A program made the translations under genes and the position numbers. Below, piece by piece: positions 1 through 13,314 of a stretch of 64,000 bases of DNA. Numbering within the stretch: the first letter of the stretch is position 1; every line of letters starts with the position of its first letter. The stretch is from the NCBI GenBank assembly GCA_040357565.1, contig JBDODJ010000006.1. The stretch is one strand, 5' to 3'. Source of the DNA: Cercozoa sp. M6MM (Eukaryota > Endomyxa: Ascetosporea). The notes beneath the pieces were generated by a model. That model saw only the letters and a list, made by a program, of their open reading frames with translations. It did no database searches and was not told the DNA's origin.

Positions 1-2
1 NN

Positions 3-54
<52 letters not shown>

Positions 55-57
55 ACA
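3..57. repeat. (CA)n microsatellite at the left edge
   Basis: Near-perfect CA dinucleotide tract, reading (GT)n on the sense strand of the minus-strand gene. It lies in the intron that starts at about 106 (donor GTACCT on the minus strand). Confidence 0.95.
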
Positions 58-106
58 CATGAACGTACACATCGTGGTGGTGGTGGCATGAGATAGAGGT
101 ACATTA

Positions 107-1131
107 AGGATAGGCCGCCGTAACCAAACGAAGCGTCGATCGTCTAAAAGCCACGCGAAACGGAACAGCGCGAGTTCGTTGCTCAAGAAGTGCAACAGAC
201 CGAGTAGTCCACGGCTTCGCCACTGCGGAACCACCTCGGCCTTGCGCAGCAGCAGAAAACCGTCGTACGAGACGTACTGTCGTGCCAGTGCCTCGCGGTA
301 CCGCCATTGCAACACGCGCGTCGCATAAACCAGCATCAGTACAATCACCGAGGTGTACAGCGCCATTCGTGCGTACTGAAAGGAAACAGAATGCTAGGGT
401 GCATAGAGAAATTTAGGATGAGGACAAAAAGGTACCATGTCATCATAGTCAGAGCCGCTCGATTTGACGGTAGCCAATGCGACCAGTGTACTCATTTGTG
501 CCACACAGCACAACTGCAGACACATGCGGTGTCTCGATAGATACACACACACACACATGCAACTGGTGTACATGCAACTAGTGTACCACTTCAAGAATAT
601 TGTCGGTCATTTGTCGGTATGGCCAAGTGCAGATGAACTACAACTCACTTCACACAGAAATAGAAATCAGACAGAACAAAAACGTACCACAGCTGCGCTA
701 AAGACAACAAGGAGTGCGCTGACAAAGATGCCGGTGCGCTGGTCGCCCGCAGTCACAGAGGAAATGACACACACGAAGAGCGTGCGACGTAGCAGCATGG
801 AGACTTCGGCATACCACACCTCTGGTCGATACACCTGTACACAACATAAACCTATCTCTGCAGACATGTTACTACGAAACTTGGTACCTCCATAACAACG
901 CCAAAGTTGTAGTAGCCCTGCGGGTTGAACAACTTGCGACTCAGCAGTAGACGATGACCCGTGGCAATGATGCGATACGGCACGTAGACGCAGTACAGCA
1001 GCACAAAGACGACGGCCCAGACTCGCAAGCTGCTGTGCTCACTGGAACCGCACTCGACCGACGGGTGCAGTGTCATCACGAGTGGGCCGTCCTAATGCAC
1101 CATAGGACACCTCTGGGTCACACGCACACGC

Positions 1132-1183
<52 letters not shown>

Positions 1184-1193
1184 NNNNNNNNNN

Positions 1194-1241
<48 letters not shown>

Positions 1242-3988
1242 CGGAGCCAAAGCACACAAATACCGAGCCAGCACGCTTGCATGGGAAGAACACGTCAAAG
1301 CAGATGCGCACAATGTTGGAGTGACACATGAGCAGCACGTGGTACAAGGTGCGTTTGCCAGCTTGCCACTCCACCGCAAAGGCTATATTACAACACGTCA
1401 CGCGCTACTACATACACAGATAAGTGTATCTTCTGGGTACTGGTGCTTCGATTCAGAAGACAGCGAAAACGCAGGAGACAGTATAGCAGCACTCCGAGCA
1501 GCTGTGGCTTTAGCAGACTCAGCAAAATCTGCGACGGCACACTGCAGTGTTGACAACAAGGTAACCATACGGCAAACTAGTCCACAACATGCGTATTTGT
1601 ACCCGAGTCGACCGTAGCAGTAACCACCCAAGATAGCAGTTAAGTCTGCATCCAACGTAGTAAGCACAAACAAAGAAATCGAAGTGGTATACCGAACTCG
1701 AACAGGCCCAGGACAACGCGCACGGCGTAGCTACTGGACCGGAAATCGTAGAAAGTGCCGAGCATGGTGATGACGTGCACATGGAAGATCGTGATGCGCA
1801 CGGCAGCGTCGCGAAAGCAGAGTGTCACAATGTGCACGCCACACAGCAGCATGGCAAACACGGCCAGCGCACGCGCAATGTTGCCGGCCACCTCGTGGGC
1901 ATCAGTGCACGACACGCAGTATGTGCCCCTGCCATAGGTTCAGTTCAAAGCATACACAAGAATATAGAGGAACAGGAATGTACCACATGTAATAACCCGG
2001 CAGACAGTGTCGGCACAACGGATTCTCTTCGGCAGGCAGTCGATTCTTTGCGCAGCAGTTGCGCACCTTGACTGGACCGAGCGACGAGTCGGGGTAGCAG
2101 TGCGAGCCTTGATGACAGTCGCCGACCTTGCAAACATAGACATCGGATTCATGCAACTATCAACATGAAAGCAAGGTTACTCGACACTGGAAGGGCGTGA
2201 CGGCAGCAGTCACGGGATCGAACTCGAGCCACACATTCCGCTCGGCCAGCACGTCAGTGCCGCGGCAGCTGGCACCGATCGGACAACCGATGCACACGTC
2301 GAACCGTCCCGATGCGAACGGTTGCGGTGAGTACTACATATACTCATATATACAGTGCATGTGTGTGTATGTGTGTGTGTGTGTGTATGAGAAAAAGGTA
2401 CAGTGTTGTCGGAACACTCCGTGCAGCGAGTGAGACCTTCTACGAGTGTGCCATTGTGCACCGTCTCTATGCAAGTAGGGAGTCAATTGCAGCACGAAAC
2501 ATTAGAGATAACAATACCAGGTCCATAACAAGGCAGACAGTGATCGCTTGCTATCCTCGAGGCGTACGTGAAAGGCGGACACTTGGCGCAACTGAAACAA
2601 TTGCGTAAACTCAGTGCACAAGTGGGAAAACTCTGCAAAGGTTACCCAACAGGACTGCTGCCAGAAGTGGTCGACGTATTGAACGGATTCTCGCCAACGA
2701 CGTGAGTGCCAGCTGGACAAGGACTATAGCAATTTATGAATCAACACAACGAAGTCCGATATCCGCTGGAATTGAAAAGTCACGTGCAGGTGCCGCCCGC
2801 TGCAAAGAAAAAATAAAGAAACAAACCTCAGTTTTGCACTCAACAGCAACCAAAAAGCGAGACAAGTTACGCTCCGAGTAGTATCCTGGCTGACACAACA
2901 CGCATTCGCCGATATCGTTCGGGTCAGGCTCCTGCTCAATCCCCCAATCAACAGTTCAGACACAGTTAATTTCCATGAAAGCAAACAGAGGGTGTACGAA
3001 TCCGCGCGGACACTCGCGATAGTTGAGTCGGAAGAGTGACTTGGCTACGATGGAGTTGTCTCGCCAGTCTTGATCAGTTTGCGGCGACTCCAGTGGCATC
3101 AACAGCACGTCTAAACCATAGGAGAACCCGACGCCTTTGATCACTTGCGGAATCGGTGGTCTGCCAACATTGTTTAACATAGTGGAACATGTGTGCACTA
3201 TAAACAGAAACAATACAGCGTGAATTCGATCTTGACAGAAGCATCCTCAAGCTGCTTGACGTCTACGTCGGTGATGATGTGTCGCTCTCCTGTCTCCGGG
3301 TTGGTCAGTTGCGTCGCAAAGGCAAAGAACCGCATGTCCAAGAAGAAGGCCTGCACGCGGATACGTGCCGGTGTGCCATGTCGTTCGCACCCAGTCAGCA
3401 CGTTGCCGACACTCTTGCAGTTATCGAACTCGCCAGTCAGGTCGTTGCCCTACTCGAATAATTTTGTTTCTTTATATAAATGTGTATTGAGTGTCTACCT
3501 GGAGGAACTGCACGAAGCGAGCAGCGTCGTAGGACAGCAGACGGAAGAAGCGCGCGTCGTGTCGCAGCGGCGGCAGTGCCCACGAGGTGACACTCGCGGC
3601 CACACTGGCGCAGCCGAACTCCTCGCACTTAATGAGACCCTTCATCGACTGCGACAACTCACCGCGACGCCAGCTCTCCCACATCGGCAGCGGCACCTCC
3701 GCGCGCATGTGCATGGTCACACCCACCTCCACGTAGTACTCCTGTCCAGCACATAAATATTTCTAATCTATTTGTACGAATAGATGTACAGAGATAGTGT
3801 GTACATGCAGGCCACTTGGCACGTTGACCAGGATGATAGTTTCGTTGTCAGCACGGACAGACGGGTCGACACTGAAGCCGTAGCGTTGTTGCGCACGCTG
3901 CTTCAACTTGAGGAACACGTCGGCCGTCATGCTTTCGAACCCACCGACACTGCGAGCTGCCCTGTGCTCTCACAGACATAAAGTCACA

Positions 3989-4030
<42 letters not shown>

Positions 4031-7000
4031 ACACACACACACACGCACACACACACACAGGGTTTATCAAGACAACACACAGGAGGAAGCTGTCATAGGA
4101 CGACACGTTCATGACATAGGCGCCATACGAGATGGTATCACCAACGTCGGCATCGATGCCGACCCAGTCAGCTGGTCTCTTTGACCTCACCTGCAGTGTA
4201 CACAGTAACCGAGCAGACACACGGGGCAAGGATGAAAGAGTACCGTGTGGTTGGCCCCGATATGCACACTGACCAAAAAGTCGTAGGCACTGTCCAGAAG
4301 GACATCGAAACCTTTGCCCATGAGGAAGACCCAGTCACCAGCATCGCCAGTGTAGCCGACGCGACAGTTGGCCGCCATCAAGCAGTGCATCGGCTCGGTG
4401 AGATTATCACTGCCACACAGACGAGGCACCACATCGTCCTGACACTGGGCGGTACCGATCGGCACAGTGGCACTGCGCACTGCCGTCACTGCGAAGGGAG
4501 CGTAGTCGCGCATCTGCACTAGCGTGTCTCGCGGCGTGTCGCGTCGCAGCTGCGGCCACAAACGCAGCGTGCGATGCCACGCGTCGTACTCGTGTATCAC
4601 CACCGTCAATGACACCGTATCTAGCAGTGTGCCGTTCAGTCGGAAGGGAGTGAAGTCGGCCACATAGCGACGCGTCTTTTTGTCGTCGCACTGCCCGGGC
4701 AGACACGACACCTGCTGGAACGGCCGGCAGTCGATCGCGTCCACGAGGAGACACAGCAGCTCGCCGCGAATGCCGTTGGTTACGAACTCCACCACTATTC
4801 GCGAGAATGGCGCACTGTCCAGACACAGGGTGCGCTTGTACATCGAGACATATACAATTGGATAGTCGTACATGAAGTCATCGACCGTCGTGCCTGGGTA
4901 CGGATTGAACGAGTTTTCAAAGTACCAGTTTTTGGTCCACTGCACGAGCAGCACACATATGAATAGATACACAAACTGAAGAGAGAATAAGGTAGTGTAC
5001 CACAGGGTCCATCACAGCATGCGACAGTTGGTGCGTCTTGTCGACAGCGAGCAGACGGAACTCGTTGCGCGAGGCCGTCTCGAGAGCAAAGTACGTGAAC
5101 ACACTGTCAGCGTTGCTGATGGCAGATACGGTGTCGATCGCACACGTGTTGTTGAGTACGTGCACACCACGCGACAGTGAGAAGACGTAGTGCTTCCGTT
5201 CCACGAAAGGTGCGGGCGGCAGTTCGAACACGAGAGTGTCGGTCCAAGTGACTGTACCTGGCGCACCGGCAGGCAAACTGGTCGGCCGCAGTGCAGGCAG
5301 TGCCCACTGGACTGTCGTGTTAGGCACTGTCACTTCTTGATACGACCACTGGTTGTGCTCACGCATGAAGACCTTCAGTATCGCACCTGGGGCATCCAAC
5401 ATATGAATAGGAGAGACCTATGTAACAAGGAAGTCCTGTACCATGGTTGGTGAAGTTGCTGCCATCGAGAGCACGCACATTGCCCGACGCGATATCGTCG
5501 TCGTACATCATCGGCACAGCGAATGGAAAGCGCAGCGTCAGAGTGCGATTGTCAAGCTCGTAGAGGTCACCATAGTCCCATACCACATGTTGGTGAACTA
5601 CACAGAGACACAAGAGTACATACCAAGAAAAAAGCACAACAGCAGCAAGGATACAGTGCTCGGAAGAGAATTTCGAGTCGACGCCCGGCTGTCGCGAGAA
5701 GTGAAACGACGGTTGCGGCGAGTAGCGACGCGACTCGATTCGACACAGATCGGACCGTCTCGGAACACCGGGGTCCACGGCCAACTCGGCCTCCACAAAG
5801 TCGGCCCAGGTGCGTCCACCGGCAAAGTGCAGATCCGATAGCAGGTGCATGGGTCCCACCTCGACCATATCCGTGTCACTAAAGAAGGCAAAAGCCTGCA
5901 GTGTGATAGCACCCAGAGGTGGCAGTGTTGGATGCAGACCCGTGATGTCCGACCACGTGAAGGAAGGAATCGCAATGTCCTCCATGGCAATGTTGTCACG
6001 CGTGTGAGTCACACGACGCAGTACTCGATCCCGGTACAGGAAGTGATGCTTCACTTCAAAGACGATCTTGCGTACACCCGTGTTGTTGGCATCGATGCCT
6101 TGTGTGTTCCACCAGTACAGCGACGGTATGAAGTGACCACCTTGCATCAGCATTGCTGGAAGACCATTGATCTCCATCAGTTCACTTGGCGTCGTTGCGC
6201 CCAGTTTCTATACAACCTCAGAATGACACACTTTATAAAAGAGGGTTGTTTGTACCGGAATGGCATGCATCAGCGAGAATGGCATCGCGAAGAACAGGTG
6301 CGGTACATAGCAACCCGCAGGTACAGCACCTTCACGCATGCGGCAGTGGTGCTCATCCTAAAATATATACAGCTAGCAAGGTTATATCCCAAGCGCTAAC
6401 ATAAGTACCATGGAGAGAGCGACATCGCCAACGATTGGGTACAGTCGCAGGTTCACTTTCAGCGAGTCCTCGCCCGACACCGTCGCCATTCGACGAAGGT
6501 CACGTCCTGCAATCAAAGGCAGTACACTGATACTCAAGTACAGTATGGTCGGTGTACGCAAGAAGGAGAAACGCAGACGTCGAACGAGGCCTTCCTGTGG
6601 TCCGATCAGAGCCGCATGCACAGGCTTCTGCACCGTCACGACCTCTTTCACGTCGCCGACAAATGCAACCTGAACAGTAGGCATAACAAACAGCACTGTA
6701 TATAATAAGATTGAAATACCCGATTCTGCAAGGAGAAGGAAAGGTTGCCGACAGGAGGATCGCTGCCGGTGTAGTTGAGGTGATTTTTGAACACTCTGGG
6801 CATCACAAGTGGCGCCATCATTGCGTAGCCATCGCGTACTTCCACGTCGACCTAAAGCAACACAGGTGAATACTGAAGGTTGAGACAGGAAAGTCCAAGG
6901 TACACTGGAGACAGTGAAGCCATCCAAAGAGTCTCCGCTCGTCCAGAAGCGTGCCACATTGTCGATGCGATCGCTCAGCAGACGCGCGCGGAAGTCAAAC

Positions 7001-9508
7001 TCGACGTCGTTCGCGTAGGTGCCTGGTCCGCTGTACCGCACAGGTACTGCACACATACAATGTTCAACAATGTAGGTAAATGTGTAGAAACACAAGATAC
7101 TGCCCTTGCTGTAGACAAAGAAGGACACGGCGACATGTGCATCGTGCGGATACTTTGTGCTGTCCAAATTGTCGTAGCCCGTGCGGTCCAGTTTCATCTC
7201 TACTCATAGTCAAATACAATGATATACAGTACAGCAAAGAGAGGAAAGGAGGTACCATAGTCATCGAGCAGACAGCGACCAATGACAGTGCCACGCGAGG
7301 CGTAAGGCAAGACGATATTGTCATCATCGAGTTCATCGTGCACAATGATACGCCGCAACATCGTTGAACCGACCGACTTGGTGTAGGCCTCCATCGACAG
7401 GTGCGAAAACGAGGCCTCCATTCGGTTCAATCGCGACAAGGACAACGGGTGCTCATCAATGCCATCTTCGAAGATGTCGACACCGCCGATGAAAACGACG
7501 GACTTGCGGCCCTTGTTGCCGTCGCAATGTATGTTGCCAACGACTTCGAAGTTGAGGTACGTCAGTCCGGTGCCCACCATGATCTCTTCCGTCCACAGAT
7601 TCGCAGCATTTGCACTACAAAGAACACTTCCATAGAAACATAATTTTAACAAAAATAAAGTACCGCGTCAGATTGAAGACACTCTGGTTCAACTCGAGCA
7701 TGCTCATGTGCGTGAGATTGTAGTCGGCAATGTCGGCATACGGCACACGTGTCAAATCGCACTCATCGTGGAAGGGAACGCTGCCGAACTGTCCTCCCGC
7801 GAGAGCAGTCGGCACAATATTCGCCTCGCCGTAGATGTCGTAGAACGTGGCATCGTAGTGACCGAGCCACTTGCCCGTGAAGTTGACTTCTTGCGCACGT
7901 GTCAGCGAACACAGATCGAGTGCCGCCAGGTCGCTCACGTTGACGTTTAGACCGTAGGCTGCCTCGAGTCGCGGAAATGACAGTGTCCAGTTGCTCCCGG
8001 GGGAGTCAATTTGCAGATTCATCTTGCCCGTGATCCACCGCAGTCTAAGAAGGTAGCTGGATTTCAAAAAGGAATACCGAAGAAAAGTAAGTTTACTGAG
8101 GGAGGAACAAGACGTTGTTTGGGTGGAGGAAAGGTAAGCGACTGGAAAAAGAAATGTCAACGTCTTGAACCGAGACCAAGTCACGCATCAATGTCGAGAT
8201 CACAAAATCGGGTCTAAATCATGAAGGTAAACCAACTTAGTACAAAAAAAACGAGGGGAACACGGTACTCGTCCTCTGTGTCATCAACGATCTCGATTTC
8301 AAAGGACTGCAACGCTTTGACGTTTGAAGGCAGGACACATGCCTTGACTGCTTCGAGGTTTCGCACTGCTTTGTCCCAAGACAAACCTGCGGCTTTGAAA
8401 AACGTGTTCGCAGCCCACCTAAAGCTGTGTCCAATGGCAATGTCGTCGCGCGCGAACAGGCACTCTCTGTAGAAAACAATAGATCAAGCAAAAGCCAAGT
8501 TTGACCATAGAAAACTCACGATGGGTATGGGTCGTAGTTGTTGTCGACACGCAATCGAAAGTGATACAACTCCAAATGTTGCACCGCACGTAAGTTGCGA
8601 AACTGGATCCATGGGGTGCTGCTTTTGTAATAGACACTGTCAGAGACTCCGGGCCACCAACGGGGAGTCTCCAGCTTTAAACGTCCGACCAGCTCAAGAT
8701 TGTCCAGAAGCGAGTTTGCACCAAAAGACGTAATTGACGGTGCCACGGTAAGAGATTGTGCTACTCTCACCGGCGGAAAGCCGTGTACATCAAGCCGGAC
8801 TGAATTTCTGCGCAATGTCTGTCAAAGCAGTTTCCTAAACATGTTGCAGGACAGAAGTACATCTCAGAAGTCGTCAAGACGATATTCCCCAAAATGGTAC
8901 TCAATGCTGACGGATGCTGTGTGCTGAAATGCGCGGTCAAATCTCCCGATAAGACTGAACAACAGACATCAATACGGTAGATCTCCGGAGTTCCAGATAC
9001 ATACCAAATTTGAGTTGTCCTTGCAGTTTGCCACCCAGAATAATGTTGGTCATGTTAAGCACACCACTCCCCTCAATGGTCCTGTTTTTACACAGATACG
9101 TATGGCTTGATACAGAAACGGATAAAGAGCTGTCACATAGGAACGGTTACAAACTGCTTTGTTCGCCCAAAAAGTTAATGTAGGCGTAAAAGTTACGCAC
9201 AAGGTTCAGCGAGTTAACGGCACTTTGCCTCACGACAAGCTCACCAAGAATAGACACACCATCCGGACAACTTAAGTCGTTATACAACTCAAGGAAATCC
9301 AAGGTCAGTGGTTCATCATCCTATAACACGCGCGCCTCACAAACTGCATGACAGGAAAATCGAGACGCACCTCCTGTCGGCAGCACGAACCACATGGAAC
9401 CCCAAGATTGTTGGCTAGCACCGACACACTCAACACCAAAGACAATAGCACCCCGGCCAGCAGCGATCGGTAGCCCATCGATCGGCGGCAAACCGGGCTG
9501 GGAGGCAC
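107..9508 (-). CDS. Giant secreted/multi-pass membrane protein with ephrin-receptor-like Cys-rich region (3' partial)
   Basis: I recognise the family type but no specific orthologue. The ATG at 9508 opens a signal peptide (hydrophobic run LLAGVLLSLVLSVSVLA) followed by CGSC. About 30 exons then run leftward. The N-terminal part resembles receptor L / leucine-rich domains (for example LDNLELVGRLKLE near 8690). A long N-glycosylation-rich ectodomain follows. Between about 3000 and 1950 comes a Cys-rich stretch: CPRGF, CVLCQPGYYSERGGTC, CPAGTHVVG, CAKCPPFTY, CIGCPIGASCRG and ENPLCRHCLPGYY. This is the pattern of the GCC2/GCC3 (ephrin-receptor-like) repeat, with the conserved C...NPLC..C..GY motif seen just before the membrane in protist multi-TM proteins of this type. 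Several hydrophobic segments follow (about 1900-1800, 1050-920, 830-700 and 350-300). The last exon seen ends at 107 and the gene continues out of the window. Function is unknown; cell-surface sensing or adhesion is inference. Individual splice sites are less certain than the gene itself. Confidence 0.8.
1129..1240. repeat. (CA)n microsatellite with 10-N gap
   Basis: CA tract interrupted by ten N at 1184-1193. It lies in an intron of the minus-strand receptor-like gene, (GT)n on the sense strand. The round N count and matching flanks suggest a repeat of unmeasured length. Confidence 0.95.
3991..4059. repeat. Imperfect (CA)n microsatellite
   Basis: CA tract with single-base interruptions, inside an intron of the minus-strand receptor-like gene (sense (GT)n). 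Confidence 0.9.
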
Positions 9509-9730
9509 AGACCCACTAAAATACAGTCTTTTTTAACCGCAGATGTGTCCAAACGCGTTTTTGCGAGTGCACCTGGCTTGCATTCTGATGTTCCAGTGTT
9601 GGTACTTTTTGCTATTTCGGCTCACAGAAGCAAAAAGAGCCCAAACTAAAAACAACGAGCATAACACTCTCCGTGTCGTTTGCTGTGCTTGGGTGCGTGC
9701 GACTTGTTAATTGTGCGGCCCAGCCGGAGA
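9509..9730. promoter_or_regulatory. Divergent promoter region between the receptor-like gene and RMC1
   Basis: A 222-bp spacer separates the minus-strand ATG at 9508 from the plus-strand ATG at 9731, so promoters for both genes must lie here or in the 5' exons. I see no clear TATA box or other named element. Confidence 0.4.
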
Positions 9731-12700
9731 ATGGCGCACATCGAGGTGCCTCGCACGACTGTGCAGTTCACATTCCCATTTGAATCAGCCAGCACTGCGC
9801 CGCGCGTTTTCTTTGATGCCTTGCATCGGTGTGTTTGTACTTCGTTGGTTTACACATTCTCACCCTAATTCCCTATGTCATAGAGAAGTGATCGTGGCGA
9901 CGAACGAGAAGCAGGTGTTTGTGTCGCACCGTCCAAGTGCGACATTGTGCGGCAAGCAGCTGCAGTTGCCGATTCCGCTGGAGGATGTCCGCGGTCTGAC
10001 CTTCTCGCCGTGTGCGCAGTTCCTGTGTCTGCACTCGAAACACGAACTGGTGGTGATGCTGAAGGACACGGGCGAGGTCGTGGCCACAGCGTCACCTTCT
10101 CGCAGCGGTGCCACCATCCTCGGCGTCTACTGGGTGCAGAAAGCCAAGAAGGGAAACCTGCTGCTGATCACGTCGCGCGCCTTCGAACTGTTTCAGTTCT
10201 CGATTCTGGGCGGCAAGAAACGAAAGGTCGAACTGAAGCGTCGTTCGTCAGTCAAGACAGACCAGTGCAAGTGTCACTGGTACCTGCCAGTGCACGAGTT
10301 CGCACTGGCCCTGGACAGGAACGATAAGTTCCGCGGCGTGTGCGTCACTCCGGACGGTCTGCTTCGCGTCACATCGTTCGAGGTGAAGAACTGCGCACAG
10401 ACGACGCTGTCAGATGACGTGGTGGAAGGCATGTCGCGCCAGGTGACACTGCTCGATCTGTACGGACGCGTCACCTGCACCTTTGTCGACGAGGTCAGTG
10501 GCAGAATGCATGTGTTTGCCTTGCGTGACGGCAAGGAAGGCAGCAAGAGCATGCGACACACGCACACACTGGACCTCATGGGCGAGGGCACCTTCCACGT
10601 CAGTGCCATCGACTCGGTCCTCGTGGTGCACTCACTTCGCAACAAGATGCCGCTGCTCTTTGATGTCGCTGATGACACTAGGTACTTTGATATCTTGAGT
10701 GGCATTCTGACTGATGGTTTTGTGATGTGACAGTGGCTCGGGTCTGATCGCGCCTCTGGTGCCGCCGCTGCCGATCGCTGTGGCCGAGGTGTGCAGCGAC
10801 AGTGGGCGCCACTGCAACGATCCCGGTGACGAGGGTCCCGTGTCCTACGACGACTGGAACTTCCTGGCGCCGCGTTTCGTTGTCTCACTTCGTCTGGATG
10901 AGTACACTGTCCTATTCTCTCCGTGCATTTGTTGACTAATGGGGATTGTGAGGGTAGGAGGACACGCGAGCTCACAGGCAAGTTCCTGACACTGCAGCTC
11001 AACCTGAACTGTGTTGCCAAGAGGTACTTATTTGTATCACATATGCTTATGATAGTTATAACATCGTGTTGCAGTTGGAGACACCGAATGTCGCAAGAAG
11101 ACAATGATGCCGCTTTGCTCGCCTTTTTGCATCGAAGGAGACCGGTACTATTGTATCTTTAGTGCCCTGTTATTGTGTATCACTAACGATGTGGGAACAG
11201 CGGACGGCGAAACCGTTGATTTTGAGCACGATGCGTCGCATGGTACAGTCGCATGCGCTGATGGACAAGCGACAGGTCTATGTCGGAATGCGCTCGCTGT
11301 CGGCTGCGTTCAATCGCGTCAGTCGCGTGTGTCACCGCGCACTTGTCGAGAGACTGTACTACCCTCATATCTCCTCCTTTAACGATGTAGTATAATGCTC
11401 ACGATGGACACAGAAAGTTGCTGCGTCGACTGAGTGATCTGCAGAAGCAAAAGAACCGGTCAGAAGGGGCACTGTTCACGACGCATGCCGCCTTGCGTGC
11501 CATGCATCATGTCAGCGAGTATGAGGGCATCGACGAGTTCGACAGCGTGTCGCGTGTGCCTCTCCTGGCTGCCGATGTCATGCCACTGACCTGCCCTGTA
11601 CCCTGAGCTATTATACCTATGCACTCTCCCTAAATGTACCTTCTTTGTAGTCTTCAAACAGCCACAAGATGTCCTACTCGGGCATGCCGAAACGCACGCT
11701 GGCAGGCGAGCTGGTGTTGCCGCAGCTAGCACTGGTGACCGAGGTGATTTTGCCGGTTGCCAGGCAGGTCGGCCCGGCGCGAGTGTGTCCTGTCGTGTGC
11801 GAACTGGCGCGATCAGTGACACGTGCGCGACTCGAGATCGGCACGGCACTGTCGCACTGCATTGCGCAGTTGTGTCTTCAGTCGCGTCGCTTCTACGACT
11901 TGCACCAGTTGCTCCAGTACCACGTGCTGCCAGATGAGGCCACTCTTGCTGCAGGTACTCTTTTGTCTCTTAATATACTCCCGTGTTGCCATGTACTGCT
12001 ACATTTTGTTGCAGTACTACTACGACGGTCTGAGGTGTACCCGCCCTTCCTGCAGCTGGGTCTGGACATGCTGCGTCGACTGGGTCGACATGGACTGGCG
12101 TGCCACGCGGCACTCGGTCTGCCGGTAGAGATCACGCACGAGAAACAACAAGAGGAGATGGACGACATCGAGGACATTGACTTTGCCGTGTGCGAGGACG
12201 AGGATTGCGACTTGGTGCAAGGTGTCGTCTCTGTGCCCCGGAGGAAAGCCAGTGTGCAAGTCGTCACGGCGCTACGTTTCTCGCGACGCAGTGCGACGCA
12301 ACAGAACTACACAGAGTTCCCGTGTCCCAGAGGTACCGCCCACTGCTCCTGTGTTGAATCACTCAACGTGTGCCTTCTTGCAGTGTTCTTTGAGTGTGCA
12401 CGAGAGAGCGGCGATCCCAGAGTCGTCCTGGCCGTGCATGAGCACTTCCTGGCAGTCTTCTTGGCCCTACGCGGCAAGGCAGCCTTCCTACCAGAGGACG
12501 AGTGCGACGACTTCCTCGAGTTGGTGGAGAGAATCAAGACGCCGCCTCCCGAGTGCTGCGCGCTGCCTGAGGACGAGAGCGACGACTTGAACGACTCGGC
12601 ACTGAGCACTTCTGCACTCAATGACTCGGCGCGCTCAGAGTCGCTGCCCGGCCAGGAAGAGACGCAAGATCTCGCCCAGACTGTTGAAGAAGACACGGCG

Positions 12701-12793
12701 CTTGTTGAAGACGAGCTGGAAGAAAAGGAACACGTCGAAGACGAGCCTCTGGAGCCAGCGCCCGCTGCATCAGGCGACGGCTCAGACAACTAA
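9731..12793 (+). CDS. RMC1: RMC1/Mic1 homologue, regulator of the Mon1-Ccz1 Rab7 GEF
   Basis: RMC1 (C18orf8/Bulli) is a subunit of the Mon1-Ccz1 complex that activates Rab7 on late endosomes and lysosomes. The N-terminal half shows the expected beta-propeller-like run: FFDALH, ILGVYWVQ, FELFQFSILG and LLDLYGRVTC, then SVLVVHSLRNKMPLLFDV, matching the RMC1 strand VDNLVVVHH...SVIFDI. The C-terminal Mic1 domain is clear: FYDLHQLLQYHVLPDEA followed by YPPFLQLGLDMLRRLGRH, next to human FYMLHQFLQYHVLSDSK and YPPAHQLSLDMLKRL. An acidic tail (EDE, EEDT, EDELEEKE) extends past the usual end. Start: the ATG at 9731 lies in the first exon, with the intron at about 9830-9891 before REVIVATNEKQVFV. Introns at about 10681, 10906, 11025, 11144 and 11950 have GTAC donors. 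The stop is TAA at 12791-12793. Confidence in the family is high; single exon borders are less sure. Confidence 0.88.
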
Positions 12794-13314
12794 TGTAGTA
12801 TTTGCTGGTTGTTCCTTTCGTTTGTATATGCTGGACACCACCCCAAAAAGATTGGCACGTGCTCACTGCTGATCGCTGAGCTAAAGCAGCACTCGCACTC
12901 TACAGACCACAGAAAGACCTCACGGCGCTTACTGGCAGCCAAAGGTGAGCGAAAAAGGAAAGTGTGCCTGCTGTGCTATTGGGAGCCAGGCTCTGAGCAC
13001 TTTCGCCTTTAGAGTTTTCAACCAGTGCAGGGGTAGGCTAACACGTGTGTAGGTGACAGGGCCGCACCAGCCAGAGTCATGTCGAACAATCTGGGTACAC
13101 ACGTGCCCCAGGACACTTCCCGTTTTCTCCTGTGCGCACGCTAGTTGTTTTTGTTGGAACCGCAGGAGTTCCGCAGCCGCGCCGCAATCGACGCCAGCGA
13201 CAGTGGCAGCAGGCCACTGCGGCAACGCTGGCTGCGACGTGGGACCTTTCCAAGACCAAGTACCTTGATTGTTTGATGTTTGACTCGGGGTGAGTGACAA
13301 TGTGTTGCAGGACC
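12794..13314. other. Intergenic: RMC1 3' end to FHA-cyclase 5' end
   Basis: About 520 bp with no ORF I can support. It must hold the RMC1 3' UTR and the cyclase promoter. A probable 5'-UTR intron acceptor (tgttgcag) ends five bases before the cyclase ATG. Confidence 0.4.

Noticed and set aside
10274..11104. 276-codon minus-strand ORF across RMC1
   Set aside because: RMC1 on the plus strand has clear family motifs through this stretch. The reverse ORF is Ser/Arg-rich shadow sequence crossing real exon borders.
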